Part shown: one piece after another, positions 34,123 through 46,409 of the stretch
Position numbering within the stretch: position 1 is the stretch's first letter
How the letters are laid out: each line of letters starts with the position of its first letter
NCBI GenBank assembly: GCA_029204225.1
Contig: CM055095.1
Span: 73,950,501 to 74,014,500, forward strand
Reading direction: 5' to 3'
Source: Diphasiastrum complanatum
Lineage: Eukaryota > Streptophyta > Lycopodiopsida > Lycopodiales > Lycopodiaceae
DNA length: 64,000 bases
The notes under the pieces: model-generated
Told to the model about the DNA's origin: nothing
Seen by the model: only the letters and a program-made list of their open reading frames with translations
The model's database searches: none
Made by a program: the position numbers and the translations under genes

Positions 34123-34620
34123 CTTGATCTTAATAGTCACAGAAAGCTGGTCATGGTATACTGCTTTCTGCCATAGATCTTGTAATCAGGGAGGCATCAG
34201 AGCTTTTATTTTCACAGATTTGTGATAGGTCTTATAATGGAGGTATCATATATGTAAAATCTTCATATTGGATGCATGATCTGTTGAATCATGAATCTTG
34301 CCTAGAAAACCTGTGCTAAATCTTATTTTAACCATTCAATGCGAATAAAGTGTTTGTATCGATATTTAAAAGCTATTCTCAGGTGATCAGATCATGGCAT
34401 AAGCGTATTCTGGACAGATTGCTGAACCAGCATATAGAGGGAATTGTGCTGCTTGCAAAACTCACACTTAGAGCCAATGATATTTACCAAAAGAAGAGAA
34501 TATTTTATTCTCTTGCGAGATTGGCATGTATCCAAATGAGAATGTTTTCTCTGATAAAAGGAAGCTGTAATTTTGCTTCTCCAATCTTTATGTATTTGAG
34601 TTGGTGGCAGGCAAAGTAAA
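34123..34620 (+). other. Probable bHLH 3' UTR
   Basis: Follows the stop codon. GAATAAAG at about 34343-34350 is a plausible polyadenylation signal, giving a 3' UTR of roughly 240 nt. No other gene was seen. Confidence 0.4.
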
Positions 34621-34959
34621 TACTTCCTTTTCAGATCATTTTGTCAAATGCTTAATCTCACAGAGGCCTACAAAGTCTTCCTAGATTCGAAATGAATGAG
34701 TATCTTTGTTTTGCCTCCTTAAATCGTTTTAAGAAAATTTAGCTGGAAAAAAACTATAGAAAGTTTGACATATTTTGGGAAACAACTTCGAGAATGAATT
34801 TTCTTTTTGCTTTCTTGTTGTTCATAACTGAATTATGTCCATCTGAGCTTACATATCCACTTCTTAAGTAATTTAGATTTTCCGAGGCACATCTACAATC
34901 AATCAAGTACAAAACAAACTTCATGGCAAGTGACCACTCAAATTGTAGCCATGTACGTG

Positions 34960-35115
34960 CTCCAATGTTACAAGCCGATTTGAACTGGCTAGCTGGATTT
35001 GAATCAGGGAATGGTTTGAACCGTTTGTTTTTTTGTTTTTTTTCTTGGGGGCAAAAAGCGGTTCGAACCTGTTCCTAACGGTTTGATGGTTCGAACCGCG
35101 GTTCGATGCAACTAT
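34960..35115. repeat. GGTTCGAACC-rich dispersed repeat, copy 1
   Basis: GGTTCGAACCGCGGTTCG at about 35088-35105 is palindromic, with related motifs at 34993-35012 and 35060-35070. The inverted form of 35060-35115 matches 57935-58000, including GCATCGAAC and GCGGTTCGAACCATC. The function is unknown and there is no coding content. Confidence 0.55.
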
Positions 35116-36539
35116 GACGTGTCCTTAATCCATGTTTTGCCGTATCAGTGTCATCAATGGTTTTGTATTTAGAATGATTATGATGTTGATTAATATCAAA
35201 AAAGAAATAGTTCATGAGACAATATATTGTTTTCTGAATTGTGTTATCAAGGTTTTCACTGCACTAGTTGTTACAGGCAGTACTGAGTAGTGAAAAGGTT
35301 TTTAAACCTGCACAATGCATATCAGGGCTGCATCCTGTTTTCAAAGATTTTGATTGTCAACAGATCTCATGTGTTGACCTGCAAGAACTCATTTGAATAA
35401 ATAGATTCAACTTTTGATTCATAATTAAAATTTCAATCAGTTGGATGGCAATTAAGAGTCACATCAGACCCTAAGCATTGATGCAACATCATTAAACATT
35501 TTCACTGAGATGCTTGATCCTGAGTGACTTCCTGCTGATCTTGTTCAAACCTAACTATTGTAGTCACTTGCATTAGTGCTTACAGATGGTCTTTTTGGAA
35601 AATTTTATGATACTGTTGGAGGTGTTAATGATGGTTGCATCCCATTTGTTGCTGCTCAAAGTTCCTCTCTGCCTTGCTTTATCAAATAAGGTTGTCATTC
35701 TTTAATTGAATTTGTGCCAGATCCTCTTCATACAATGTTTAACATGTAGAAAGAGCTAAATTCTCATCAAAAGAAACTAGCTAATTACAAAAGTTCATTT
35801 GACGATGCTAAATTGTAGCCATTGGCACATATGGGGGTAAAGTGCTTACCATAGGCATTGTTTAACAGAATTCGTGCCATATCCTCTTCATACAATGTTT
35901 AACATGTAGAAAGAGCTACATTTTTTGTTTTGTAACAGTTGGAGAATCAAATAAATTGCCCAAAGAGGTTTTTGGTCGTTGGTGTTGCAACATGGAGCAT
36001 TTGCCGTCAAGGAAATAATAACCAGTTGTTACATATTCCACCTTGTTACGTAACCTCGCTCCATCAACATTTTAAAAGTTTGATTTGAATCTGAGAATAA
36101 TTTTTTTAACAAATTGATTCATTAAAATCAGTAACAATCAAATCTAAACTAAAGTTTGATAAACATAGCACATTAAACAAATTAGAATAAATTAATGATT
36201 ATTTAAAAATATACCAAACTGCGTTCTAGATTCTTACATTGCATAACTCAAGTAAGACTTTTTGCACAAATGTTCACTTTCATGTTGGGTAAGTGAACAC
36301 TCCATCACGGTCTAAGACTCAAAAGTTGAGACCACCTTCACAATTTATCTTTTAATGTTGACTTTATGAAAAAATCCATTGAACAACCTCAAAACATAAA
36401 GCAAGGCCAAAAAAACAAAGCACGTTATTGCAACTTAGTTATGTTTTGAATTGAGATTGATTTGAAAGTTTTGGCCATTCAATCAAATTGCACCTCTTGA
36501 AAAAAGCTAGAATCTAGAAAATTTGCATTCTAACTTGAA
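35116..36539. repeat. Non-coding interval with a 51-bp direct repeat
   Basis: 35708-35758 and 35868-35918 are near-identical (GCCAGATCCTCTTCATACAA versus GCCATATCCTCTTCATACAA and flanks), 160 bp apart. The rest of the interval has no recognised gene or element. Confidence 0.6.
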
Positions 36540-36780
36540 AAACTTGACTATGTCTTGATGGCTTTTGGTATTATGTACAAGTTAACCTATGCCTGTGATT
36601 CACATGTGAGAAGAGGATCCACACATGTGGAATGACATTATGTACAAGCTAACCTATGCCTATGCTTCACATGTGAGAACAGGATCCACACATGTGGAAT
36701 AACATTATGTACATAAAATTGGCCTAGTCAAGCTATATTTTGCCATATTTCTCACATATTGGGAGATGCTTTAGGCCGAG
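36540..36780 (-). mobile_element. LTR fragment related to family F, with a 67-bp tandem duplication
   Basis: The 67-bp unit starting TTATGTACAA occurs at 36571 and 36638 and begins again at 36705. Each unit holds TTCACATGTGAGAA and GGATCCACACATGTGG. Flanking sequence resembles 47100-47259 at the outer end of the family F LTR, including a TTTTGCCA stretch. No termini found. Confidence 0.5.
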
Positions 36781-38025
36781 TTTGAATTCTTTGTTGGAAT
36801 AAAAAACAGAACTTGTCAAAGAAGTTATTCCACGTAATCATGAAATAAAATGGGCAGTGTCTAAACAGGAGGAAGTTCTCATTTGGACATGGTATCTCAA
36901 TTACCATATTTGTGCCATATGGATGAAAAATTTGAATGTTAGAATTGCAAAAAGGAAATCGATCAAAAAAGTTGTAAAATCTATCCTTGTGAGCTAGACC
37001 ATCAGATGTTCACTTGGAACACGCTTGGTGATCCAAAAAAAAATATTGATGAAAGTATATAAGGAGAACAAGAATGCATTAAGTACAAACACAAGCAGTC
37101 AAAAATAATAAAAAATAGTGAAATTAAGGCATAAAAAAAACAAAACTATAAGAGTAAGAGTGATGGATTTGGATAGGGTCAACCAAAAATAACTCTTCGT
37201 AGTACTGCCGTAGACGACTGCCATTGACAACAATGTCGAGGAGTACTCCATCAAGTGTTTCTAACTGGATTGCTCCATTTGAAAAGATTTTATTCATGAG
37301 ATATGGTTCTTTGCTTTTGAATTTTAATTTTCCTGGGTGCTTCTTAGATGTGTAGAGAAGTGTTGGAAAGAGGTTTGTAAAAGATAGGTTGAAAAGAATC
37401 GAATAAAAAGGATTCGAACAACAAGAAAGAAAACTTATCCTGCGCAGCGGAATAAACTATCTTCCTCTTTCTCTATGCATGACTACGCCTATCAATTTCA
37501 AACAAAACAATAGTGATAGAAATCACGTTCGATCTTATAGTGACTAACTTTGAAATCATTAGTACTACAGTGATTACGTAGCCAAACATTAGGCATTGAA
37601 TTTATCAAACAAATAATCAGTCGCAAAAAACTACAAAAACGAATACATTCTGAGACGATCTTGAACACAATAAGAAGATAATATTGATTCAGTATGAAAA
37701 CAAAATAGATGTAAATGAGTACAACAAATTTGTGGATCACAGCCACATACCCTAAGCTATCTATGAGCGACTAAAAATAAGTCTGAATTAAGCGCAATGC
37801 TGATAAGCAATAAGCGCAATAGCAATCTCTAATAAACTCTAAAGAACTGAGCTAGAATGCTCAAGAGGGTTCAAGCTCGCAAGCTTGAGAGAGCGCTATC
37901 TATTCAATACTTGATCTAAGATCATTGACTATGCTCTAAGATGAAAATTGTAGAAATATGAGCAACTATTTATACTTAGCAAATGCGACAATGTCCACTA
38001 GTAAGACAACTAATTAGGTCATCAA
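36781..38025. other. Non-coding interval, possible decayed LTR
   Basis: No gene. 37370-37460 (AAGAATCGAATAAAAAGG...GCGCAGCGGAATAAACTATC) has the look of LTR or leader sequence but no termini were found. The right border at about 38030 is where family D coding sequence stops. Confidence 0.3.
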
Positions 38026-39669
38026 TCATAATGGATAGTGAACTGGCATCCATCCAAAGTAAGCTGGCATCCATCCAGTTGAATCTTCTCGGAAATTCTG
38101 TAGCTTCAATTTAAGGCGAACAATAAACTGTCTTTCATCCGACAAGATATTCGTCGAACGTCGATATGTCTGATGGTGTCCGATAAGTTGGATCCACCTG
38201 TGAGCGATTCCCGACTGACAAGCTTTGTAGAAATCTAAGTCTAAACTTGTTACTTTAAGACCATTTACAAGTTCTTTCTTGCTCATGTCATAGAGACTCC
38301 TCATATTCAGATGATACATACATCTATGCCAAAGATGATTCTCACTTTCAGATGCATTCAGTATAATATTGTAGTTGCTGTAATTTTGGCTTGATATAGA
38401 TTACCTTGTCTTGATCCAATAGTCAACCCCTTATTCAATCTGTGCTCAACCATTCGACATGCATTTCCATTGAATAGAAATCATATTTGAAGATCTGTTA
38501 TTCTTGACATAGAGAGTAGATCTCTCCTCAATGTGGGTACATAGAGGTCTCATTGTAGCTCTTCATGTCCCGACAATGTACGAAGCTGAAGAGTTTCGAT
38601 GCCTTCAACATGGTGTTTGCTCCCATCACCCAATATCACTGTTCTTGTGTTGTCCAGTGACTTGTAGTTCATCAGAACATTTTTTTTGCAAGTGATATGA
38701 GATGTGGCTCCTGAATCAATCACTATGTCATAATCATGTTGTGTGTAGGTCGTGGACTCTTCATCGACAGCTGTGAACGCATTGTCATTCTTGTCACCAT
38801 CTTTAGATGATTCTACGACATTCACCTTTTCTCCTTTATGCTTTCCTTTGGGCTTATGCAAGCAATCGTATGCTGAATGTCCTTATTTCTTGCAGTGAGT
38901 GCAAGGTATAGTCGGATTAAACCAGCATGTGTCTGCTGCATGCCTCGACTTATGACAATGATCGCAGGTAGAAGTATCCTTGTTGCTATTACCCTTTGTT
39001 GAAGACTTCATTTGAGCCTTATCAATCTTGGGTCTATTTTTGTTCTTCTTCTTTCCCTTTGCAAATAGGGCCTTCTCCTAGTCACCACTTGATTCTCCTT
39101 CATCTCTCATCAATCTTTCGTCTGCTACGAGATTGACTTGATCTTTCGAATGTCATCTCGGATAAACTTAAGATGAACATTCTTAGTGTCTGATAAAATG
39201 AGGGTAGTGATTTCATAAAGTACATTAGCTGTTGGGGTGTTGGGACTTGATGCTCTTGTCCGGATGTAGAGAGCTAAGCAAAAATTGTCTTGATCTTCTC
39301 TACATGTGGATCCAGCTCGTTTCCATCCCATCGCAAGCTCTGTAGCTGATTGTGGAGGTGCATGACCGATGCAGCTATCCTCACTTCGTACTTTTGCTTT
39401 AGTTTTTTCCACACTTCATGGTTGCTTTGGCAGTCTTCAAACTGCATAAGAATTTCTTCATTTATGGAGGATATGATGATCGCCATTACGCTTCATCCTC
39501 CTTATCTATTCCATCCTCCTTAGATCTCCCTTTGAAGGCTTTGGCTCTGTAAGATCGGTCAATGACCATATATCTTCACCCTTTAGAAGTGTTTTTATCT
39601 TGAATTCCATATATGATAGTTTGCGCCATCAAGATTAATCACAATCTTTATCTGAATTGTAGTAGCCAT
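38026..39669 (-). pseudogene. Copia family D gag, protease and GAG-pre-integrase
   Basis: Gag starts at 39669 (MATTIQIKIVINLDGANYHIW) with stops, then FEDCQSNHEVWKKLKQKYE. A knuckle-like stretch lies near 38960-38870. The protease has DIVIDSGATSHITCK (about 38720), VILGDGSKHHVEG, then MYHLNMRSLYDMSKKELVNGLKV and FYKACQSGIAHR at 38319-38200. The element then stops; integrase, RT and the 3' LTR are absent. Many frameshifts mark it as dead. Confidence 0.75.
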
Positions 39670-39687
39670 ATTGTATCTAATGAACTA

Positions 39688-39699
39688 GCTGCGATACCA
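39688..39699 (-). other. Primer-binding site, family D
   Basis: Minus strand TGGTATCGCAGC directly follows the LTR end CCAGCA. Two mismatches from the usual initiator tRNA-Met site TGGTATCAGAGC. Confidence 0.7.
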
Positions 39700-40233
39700 T
39701 GCTGGAAGTGCACTGTTTATTGCATGAGATTACATGAACTAGACACGCTAATACGAATTACAAACAATGCAACAATCAATCACGAAAAATGAATACAATG
39801 CTGGAAGAACATAATATCTATGTATTTCTCTTCTCTTAGAGTTAGTCGACAGTGCATTGCCAAATAGCAGCTGGACGCTACTCTTACAATATTGTTGTTC
39901 TTAAATGATAACATTCACACATTTTCTTTGATTTCTATTCCATACTTTTGTTCTGCTAGATGGGATTAGAAGATCATTTAACTAATCATTACAAGAGAGG
40001 TTTACGCTAAAATACTAGCTAACTACGTGTCTTTTCTTGTGACGTTGCCTACAGTTGAGCGTGACAATTTCAAATCTCACAAATGCCAAGCTAAGATCCG
40101 GTAACTCGAATCGCTCGACAGTTCGTTTGTCCATGTTTCATCTCGGCACTTCTAGACATTCGATAGTTCGGAAGCTGAACTATCGGATCTTTAGATGGTG
40201 GTGTCGATGGTGTGCCAAATTATCGGCTGTTCA
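39700..40233 (-). mobile_element. Copia family D 5' LTR, minus strand
   Basis: On the minus strand it starts TGAACAGCCGATAATTTGG at 40233 and ends CTTCCAGCA at 39700, 534 bp. The 3' end is fixed by the adjoining primer-binding site, the 5' end by where the integrase coding of family E stops. It therefore appears inserted in, or joined to, family E. A target duplication cannot be checked because the other end is lost. Confidence 0.65.
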
Positions 40234-42328
40234 GGGAATGTGTGCATTGGTGGATGGATCATAAACTTTATAAGCTTTATGTTCATCTGGATAGCCAATG
40301 AAAATACATTTATTTGTCCTATGATCTAGCTTCTTTCTAAGTTGTTTAGGCACATGAACAAAACATATACAACCAAATATTTTTAAATGACTGACACTAG
40401 GCTTGTGTCTATGCCATACTTCATAAGGAGCCTTGTTGTTGTGCTGGATTTGTTTTGTACATAACAGGCTGTGGCAGCAGCTTCTGCGCACAACTTTGCA
40501 AGTAGATGTGATTGGTGTAGCATTGATTCAGCTGAGTTGAGAAGCGTTCGATTCTTCCTTTATGCAATCCCATTTTGCTGAGGTGAATAGGAAGTTGTAA
40601 ATTGTCTTCAAATGCCATGTTCAACTAGGTAGTCGGACATCTCATTAGAGAGGTATTCGTCACCACCATCAGTTCGGAGAGCTTTCACTCTTGTAGATGT
40701 TTGGGTCTCAATCATGGCCTTGAATTTCTTGAAGCATTCAAAGGCTTCTGATTTGTGCTTAATGAACATAATTGTAGACCATTTAGAATAATCATATATG
40801 AAAGTGATAAAATAAATTGCATCTCCTAAGGATGGAGTTGGCAATGGACCACAAAGATTGATGTACAAGGTATAATACATGCTTTTTCTTGACAGAATGT
40901 GTTATGGGAAATTTGCTACAAGAGTGTTTGCCACAGATGCAAAATTCATAGAAAAATAATTTCCTATCTAATGAAAGAGGGAAATCCATCAACTAAATTA
41001 TCACAATGCATGTAAGAAAGTGATCTTGTATTCATGTGTCAAAATTGACTATGCCACAGAATATCATGATCATTTACATTTTTATGAGAAGTACTAGCTA
41101 ATGCAATTGAGTTAGAGAGTACATATAGATTTTTGAGTCTAGTGCATGTAGTCATAGTGGTATCTTCATCAAAGATTCTACACTGTTTAGAAGAGAAAGT
41201 AACAGTGTAGCCTTCATCAATTATCTTAGAGACTGATGACAGGTTCTTAGATAGCTAAGGTACATGAAGAACATTCAGAACACAAATAGAATGATCGTTC
41301 TTGAATACGATCTTGACTGTCCCTTTGCCTTCCATGCGAATGGTGCTTGAATCTCCAAGGTAGATGAATTGATCTCTACTATAAGATGCGTACTGAGTAA
41401 ACCATTCCTTGCAGGAAGTCATGTGTTGGGTAGCATCACTATCTAGGACCAACTATTGTAGTCTTTGTTGCTACTGTTGCAAGCCATTAACAGCTGTGAT
41501 GGTTTGTGTACATCAGAATCTTGCTCCTTGAATTCTGCCTCATTGGAGGAGTCTGGCTGCTATTGTTGTTGCTTCTTTGCCTCATTGTAGATGTGGATTC
41601 GACATTACTTGATGTCGTGATTAGCTCTCTTACAATATTTGCATAAGAGCTTCTTACGTGATCCACTGTTCTCAACTTGAGTATGAGGCTTTTGCTGCTG
41701 CTGTTGCACTTGATTTTTGCCCTTGGAATAGTCTTTCTTCTTTGTGTATAGAGCCATTGACTTGTCTTTGGTGGACAGACTGCTGGTCTTTCTTTGTATT
41801 TTTTCTTGAAGAAGATGACCGATCACCTTTTGAAGAGTGAGGTTAGGTTGTGTGGAGATCATTACAACAAAATGTTCATAGGACTTAGGTAAAGAAGAAA
41901 GCAAGGTCATAACGACATCATCATCTTGAATAGCACGACTATAGAATCAGACATACTAAGTGTGAGAAACTTCCTTATAAGGTGTAACATGGTGGTTACT
42001 ACATCTTGAGTTTCATATATATTCGATAATAAATCTAGTGCTTCCTTAGCGGATTTGCATGTGTGGTAACATGGGATATTTGGGAGTTGGCCAGATTGAG
42101 CGTGATCAATGCTAAGGCATTCTAATATTTGATCTTTCATGCCTTCACTGATTGATAGTCCCTCAAATCTGGTTTCAGGTTAGAACCTTCTACAACATCT
42201 CAAAGATCTCTATCTATCAACATCATCCAAAGTTTTAACTTCCAAATATATAAGTTAGATCCGTTGAACTTGTCAATGATTCTAACATCGTTAGATGAAA
42301 AAGATGAAGGGTTATTGATAAGAGACAT
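40234..42328 (-). pseudogene. Copia family E gag, protease and integrase, cut before RT
   Basis: Gag starts at 42328 (MSLINNPSSFSSNDVRIIDKFNGSNLYIWKLKLWMM), has a stop, then LSSLPKSYEHFVVMI and a zinc knuckle CKYCKRANHDIKSC. The protease box is VLDSDATQHMT (41452), with D in place of G of the usual DSGA. Integrase reads LCGPLPTPSLGDAIYFITFIYDYSKW, LRTDGGDEYLSNEM (40880-40608), NGIA-RKNRTLL with a stop, and APYEVWHRHKPSVSHLKIFGC...KCIFIGYPDEHKAYKVYDPSTN (40231). It is interrupted there by the family D LTR, so RT and RNase H are missing. Confidence 0.8.
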
Positions 42329-42374
42329 GTTAACAGTAATACAAATAGAATAATCTCTCAATTTATTGAGCTAT

Positions 42375-42386
42375 GCTCTTATACCA
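42375..42386 (-). other. Primer-binding site, family E
   Basis: Minus strand TGGTATAAGAGC, one mismatch from TGGTATCAGAGC, three bases after the LTR end CCTACA. Confidence 0.8.
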
Positions 42387-42389
42387 AGC

Positions 42390-43520
42390 TGTAGGAATAG
42401 GGTGAGAGGATGCGAACGGAGGAAGAGAGAAGGAAATAGTTTGCGGAACAACTTTCCCATTATTATGGACTGCTACATGCAAGAACGGTCTACAAGATTG
42501 TAGTTGTTGAAATAGACTCATAGATTATTAAAAATTGATTTTTATAAGATGTTCAGATCAGAATATCAAAGTATATGCCTGAGAATGGTCATTCTACTAT
42601 TTGATTTCCTTATCATACCCAAAAACTGAGCCCAAATGAGTGTTTTTATACTAGCTTTTGAAGTAGTAAACTTTAGAATAAATACTCCCCAGGGTGTCAA
42701 CACATTGATTTGGGTGATGCCAAGCCTTTAGACAGGTTGGTGAATATTTCTATGATGAATTGAAATGCTCGTCCCACATGTGTGAAGGTGAGTGTTTCCG
42801 AACAACCTAGAAACATTCGCGAAAAGATCTATCAGAAGATCTGAATAGGCACTATCTTCTGGGTATGTTGGCAAATGTTTTCAATCACTTCCCACATGAG
42901 TAAAGGCGAGTGTTTGAAAAAACTAGTCTTTATTATATAAATTGAGATGAGCTTGAGACCCAATCTTTTCGAGAATTTTTAGGTACAAGTTCTCTTGTTG
43001 ATTCAATTGAAGGGCATTTTCAGTGAATCAAACAACTTAGACAATCTAGAATTTCAAATAGTACTATCTCAGGTTAGCACTTTCCTAATTAAAAAACAAA
43101 TAGAAAACATGCGAGTATTTTTATAAAAATGCTCGCCTCACACGTGTGAAGCGAGTATTTAAAAAAAACACTAGTAGGATAAAAATCTGACCAGGGAAAT
43201 GTTCGATCTAGTCAGTATCACAATTTCCTCCAAAAAATCAAATTTTCATCACTGGACGAGTGTTTAATGATGTAGGTTAATGTTTTCGAAAAAGGCTCAC
43301 TAAAGACAGAAAACACTCGTTAGATTGGTGAAAAGATTTGCCTAGAGAAAAAAAAAGGCTCAAATTGATTGCACTTGCAAATATCAAACAAAACATTGGA
43401 TCTTGACCAAGGAGAAGATGAAATTAAAATACATCCATGAAACAAACATTTGTTAAAAAGATTAAAAACACAAAACATTGGAAAAAACAATAAAAAATTT
43501 CTCAAAAGAAACATTTCACA
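42390..43520 (-). mobile_element. Copia family E 5' LTR (outer end approximate)
   Basis: The inner end CCTACA (plus-strand TGTAGGAATAGG at 42390) is fixed by the primer-binding site. The outer end is inferred near TTTCACA at about 43520, giving about 1.1 kb. Three or four degenerate units combine a CACATGTG or CACACGTGTG palindrome with GCGAGTATTT/GTGAGTGTTT at about 42773, 42892, 43132 and 43258, a likely U3 enhancer array. Confidence 0.55.
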
Positions 43521-43980
43521 CCTAATCAACTACTTCCTTGACAATGATGCCAAAATTTTATGTTACCCATTTATCTTGCCCTCAGATTAGTAAGCTATTG
43601 CTAGGAGTTCTTCTAGCTAAAAGAAAGTTTTGATTCCATTGTAGTATAGTGAGGTTGGGACTCGATCCACATAATCAATCCAACGGGGAGGTAGGTGAGG
43701 TAAAGGTTGAAAACTAGTCTCTTTGCTTATTGCCTCATTTCTTTAACTTGAGAGCCTAAATTAACTTGCTTTTATTTATCTTGTAAGTAATTTGACTTTG
43801 CAAGGCTTTTGTGATTCTGTAGCGGGTATTTCCTATCCACCTTCAACCCTACATTCAAGGATAATCTTCAACATTATGAATGAACACATCATTCATGACC
43901 TTATTGAAACCAACAAAAAATACATTATGAAGACATTTCCATTTCCTTGACTTCATATTCAATGTAAGTTTACAAGGAAA
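43521..43980. repeat. Non-coding, with a repeat shared with 24460
   Basis: 43752-43812 matches 24460-24520 (TTAACTTGCTTTTATTTAT and following). Otherwise no gene or element end was recognised. Confidence 0.4.
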
Positions 43981-46397
43981 ACATGCTTTGCTATCTATTA
44001 AGGCATCACACTCAACTAGTATTGCCTTAATCCACCTTTGAGATACAAAAATCTCTTCAAAGCAAAATAGTTATTCATAAGATTTCATGAGAGCATAAAT
44101 GATTGCTCATCCTTAATCTTTCTTGGTTTCTCTTGGATCATAATAATAAATTTGAACTTTTCCAAAGCTCTAAGAAAAATGCTTTTCAAGGGCATGAAAT
44201 AAATCCAAGTGACATTAATGAAAGTGACATTTATCTTTGCATCTTGAACCAAAAAACTCACTTCCAAATGCAAAACTTCAAAAGGTTTGAAATGTGTGAT
44301 GATGGACTTTTGAAGACAAATCTTGTAAGTCCTTGTGAGGCTCCAAGCTCATGCATCTTTCCACAAAGGAAACACCTTTTTTTGGATTTGTCCTTCTTGC
44401 CTTTGCACTTTGAACTTGAAGCTCCATCCTGCACCTCGGCCCCCTTGCTTTGGTTCACCTTGGATGGATTGGTCTTCATTTTGTACATCTTGAGACAAAA
44501 CGATCTCTCTTGCCACAAAGGTTGCATTTAGGATCCTTACTTGCCTCCAATAGGTTGCCACCTATTGATGCCATGATGAGGAAGTAAAACCTTGTGATAT
44601 GACTTTTCAAAATGTAATTTGTGACTCTCAAGAAACTAGATTTGAACACATTCAACAATCTAGAAGGATCTACACAAGATCTAGACCACAAATTCTGAAT
44701 CATATCTCTTTCAACCTAGTCAATTGGAAACTAATCTTTGCTTTGATCACTAAGACAAAAGTACTCTATCAAATCACAAAAATCAGATCCAAACACCCCT
44801 ATTGGTCTCAACAAATACCAATGACTCTTCCTCTTGAGAGTTGGAATGGATTTGAAAAGTTTGACACCTAGATTTTCCTTTTCTCTTGACTAGTTCACTC
44901 AACTTCTGAGATTCTTGAACAAAGTATGGGTTTTGTTTCAAATACTTGAAAATCAAATTTGTCACTTCTTTTGGACTCACTCTTGACCCAAATAATATCA
45001 CTCTTGAGATTTGAATTTGATTTGATTTGACAACAAATTAAGCCACTAATTTTCACAAAAAAAGGATCTACACTAGATCACAAAAACTTGACATGTATAC
45101 TTGATTCAAACACACAAAGATCAGATCCAATCACCCCTTTTGGAATCCCTCTTGACCCAAATAATCTCACTCTTGATATTTGGAATGGACATGAAATGGT
45201 TTGATAACAATCTATGTCAATAATTTTTCACCAAGCTTAAAAATTAGACATCTAGAGATTCACAAAGATCCCAATCATGTATGAACACTCAAATATGGAC
45301 TCCTCCCTATTCTAGACTCCCAATGGGATCACAACTTGACCCTCACACTCTCACAAAGAAAGTTGAATATTTGAGTTTCATACATATAATGTCAAAATTT
45401 TGCTCAAAAAATTGAATTCATTCACCCCTATTGGACTCCACCAAATACCAATGACTCTACCTCTTTAGAGTTGGAATGAAATTCAAATTTTCAGAAATGT
45501 GATACTTCTCTCTCACTAAGATATTTGCTTACAAAGAGCTAATGCCACTTAGCAAGATTTGATCACAATGAAGAAGACAATTTTTTCAGCAAAGTCAAGA
45601 ATTGAGTTACTAGTTCTTGCCCTCTACAAAGGAAGGATCTCTTGAAAATTTTGGATCAACCACAACACATATGCCTCACTCACCTTTATGACTTTAATTC
45701 AAGCCAAAAAACACACTCACACACTTGAGTAGGGGTGAACAATGTGACTTGGATCTCAAATTTTTCTCCTAGTACTTGCCAACAATTCTTATCACCTTGT
45801 ATAGGTAGATTTTGCCTTTATGAGTGTTTGTGCTTTAGAAATTCACTAAGATTTCACTTGGAGGACTGATTCAAGAGTGTCTTCTAGCATTTAGATGCTT
45901 CTAGACTCGGCCCTTTCACTCTTGAACAAATCTAGAATGAAGGTATAATGGATTTCAATCACTCCCCTTGCAAATCACTCCTTAATCTTTGGTTTATAGC
46001 ACTCTTTCTCTCTCAACTTCAATGTACACTCAAAAAATAAGAGAATCAACTTCAATGTACTATAAAAAAGCTTTAATCCATCTATATGATTGATCTAAAC
46101 CAATAACAAATCAATGGAATAGAAACAATGCAAGTAAAAGCTTGAAAAATGCACTAAATTGACTCAAAATTGGGTGTATGAAGCTCAAAATGCACCAAAC
46201 TGAATTTTACTGTCCAAAATAGGTCCTGTACGGCCCCAAACGTGTGTAAAATACACCTGTAGCCCACAGCAAGATTTGGTACAAATATGATGGTTCTAGC
46301 TATCCATTCAACCTCGCTACTTCAATATTAGCTTGTTTCCAAAAACCTGCCAATTTGGGTATAGTTTAGATCAATTCCTTAAATGCACTTGTACTTG
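43981..46397 (-). pseudogene. Family F internal region with zinc-knuckle-like remnants
   Basis: This minus-strand interval follows the family F primer-binding site. The only protein-like part is at about 44575-44260: CNLCGKRDRFVSRCTK in one frame, then, shifted, a Lys-rich stretch and CFLCGKMHEL. Two CxxC motifs beside basic residues suggest a gag nucleocapsid or another zinc-binding protein; I cannot place it. 44600-46397 is otherwise non-coding, with blocks repeated at 44779, 45121 and 45418. No RT or integrase was recognised. Confidence 0.4.
44770..45490. repeat. Three degenerate repeat blocks
   Basis: Blocks beginning ATCAGATCCAAACACCCC (about 44782), ATCAGATCCAATCACCCC (about 45122) and, less similar, TTCATTCACCCCTATTGG (about 45419) each run on to a GTTGGAATG or TTTGGAATG motif. 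Spacings are about 340 and 300 bp. They appear to be old tandem duplications within the family F internal region. Confidence 0.5.
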
Positions 46398-46409
46398 GAT
46401 CTGATACCA
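46398..46409 (-). other. Primer-binding site, family F
   Basis: Minus strand TGGTATCAGATC, one mismatch from TGGTATCAGAGC, directly after the LTR end TTTGACA. Confidence 0.8.
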
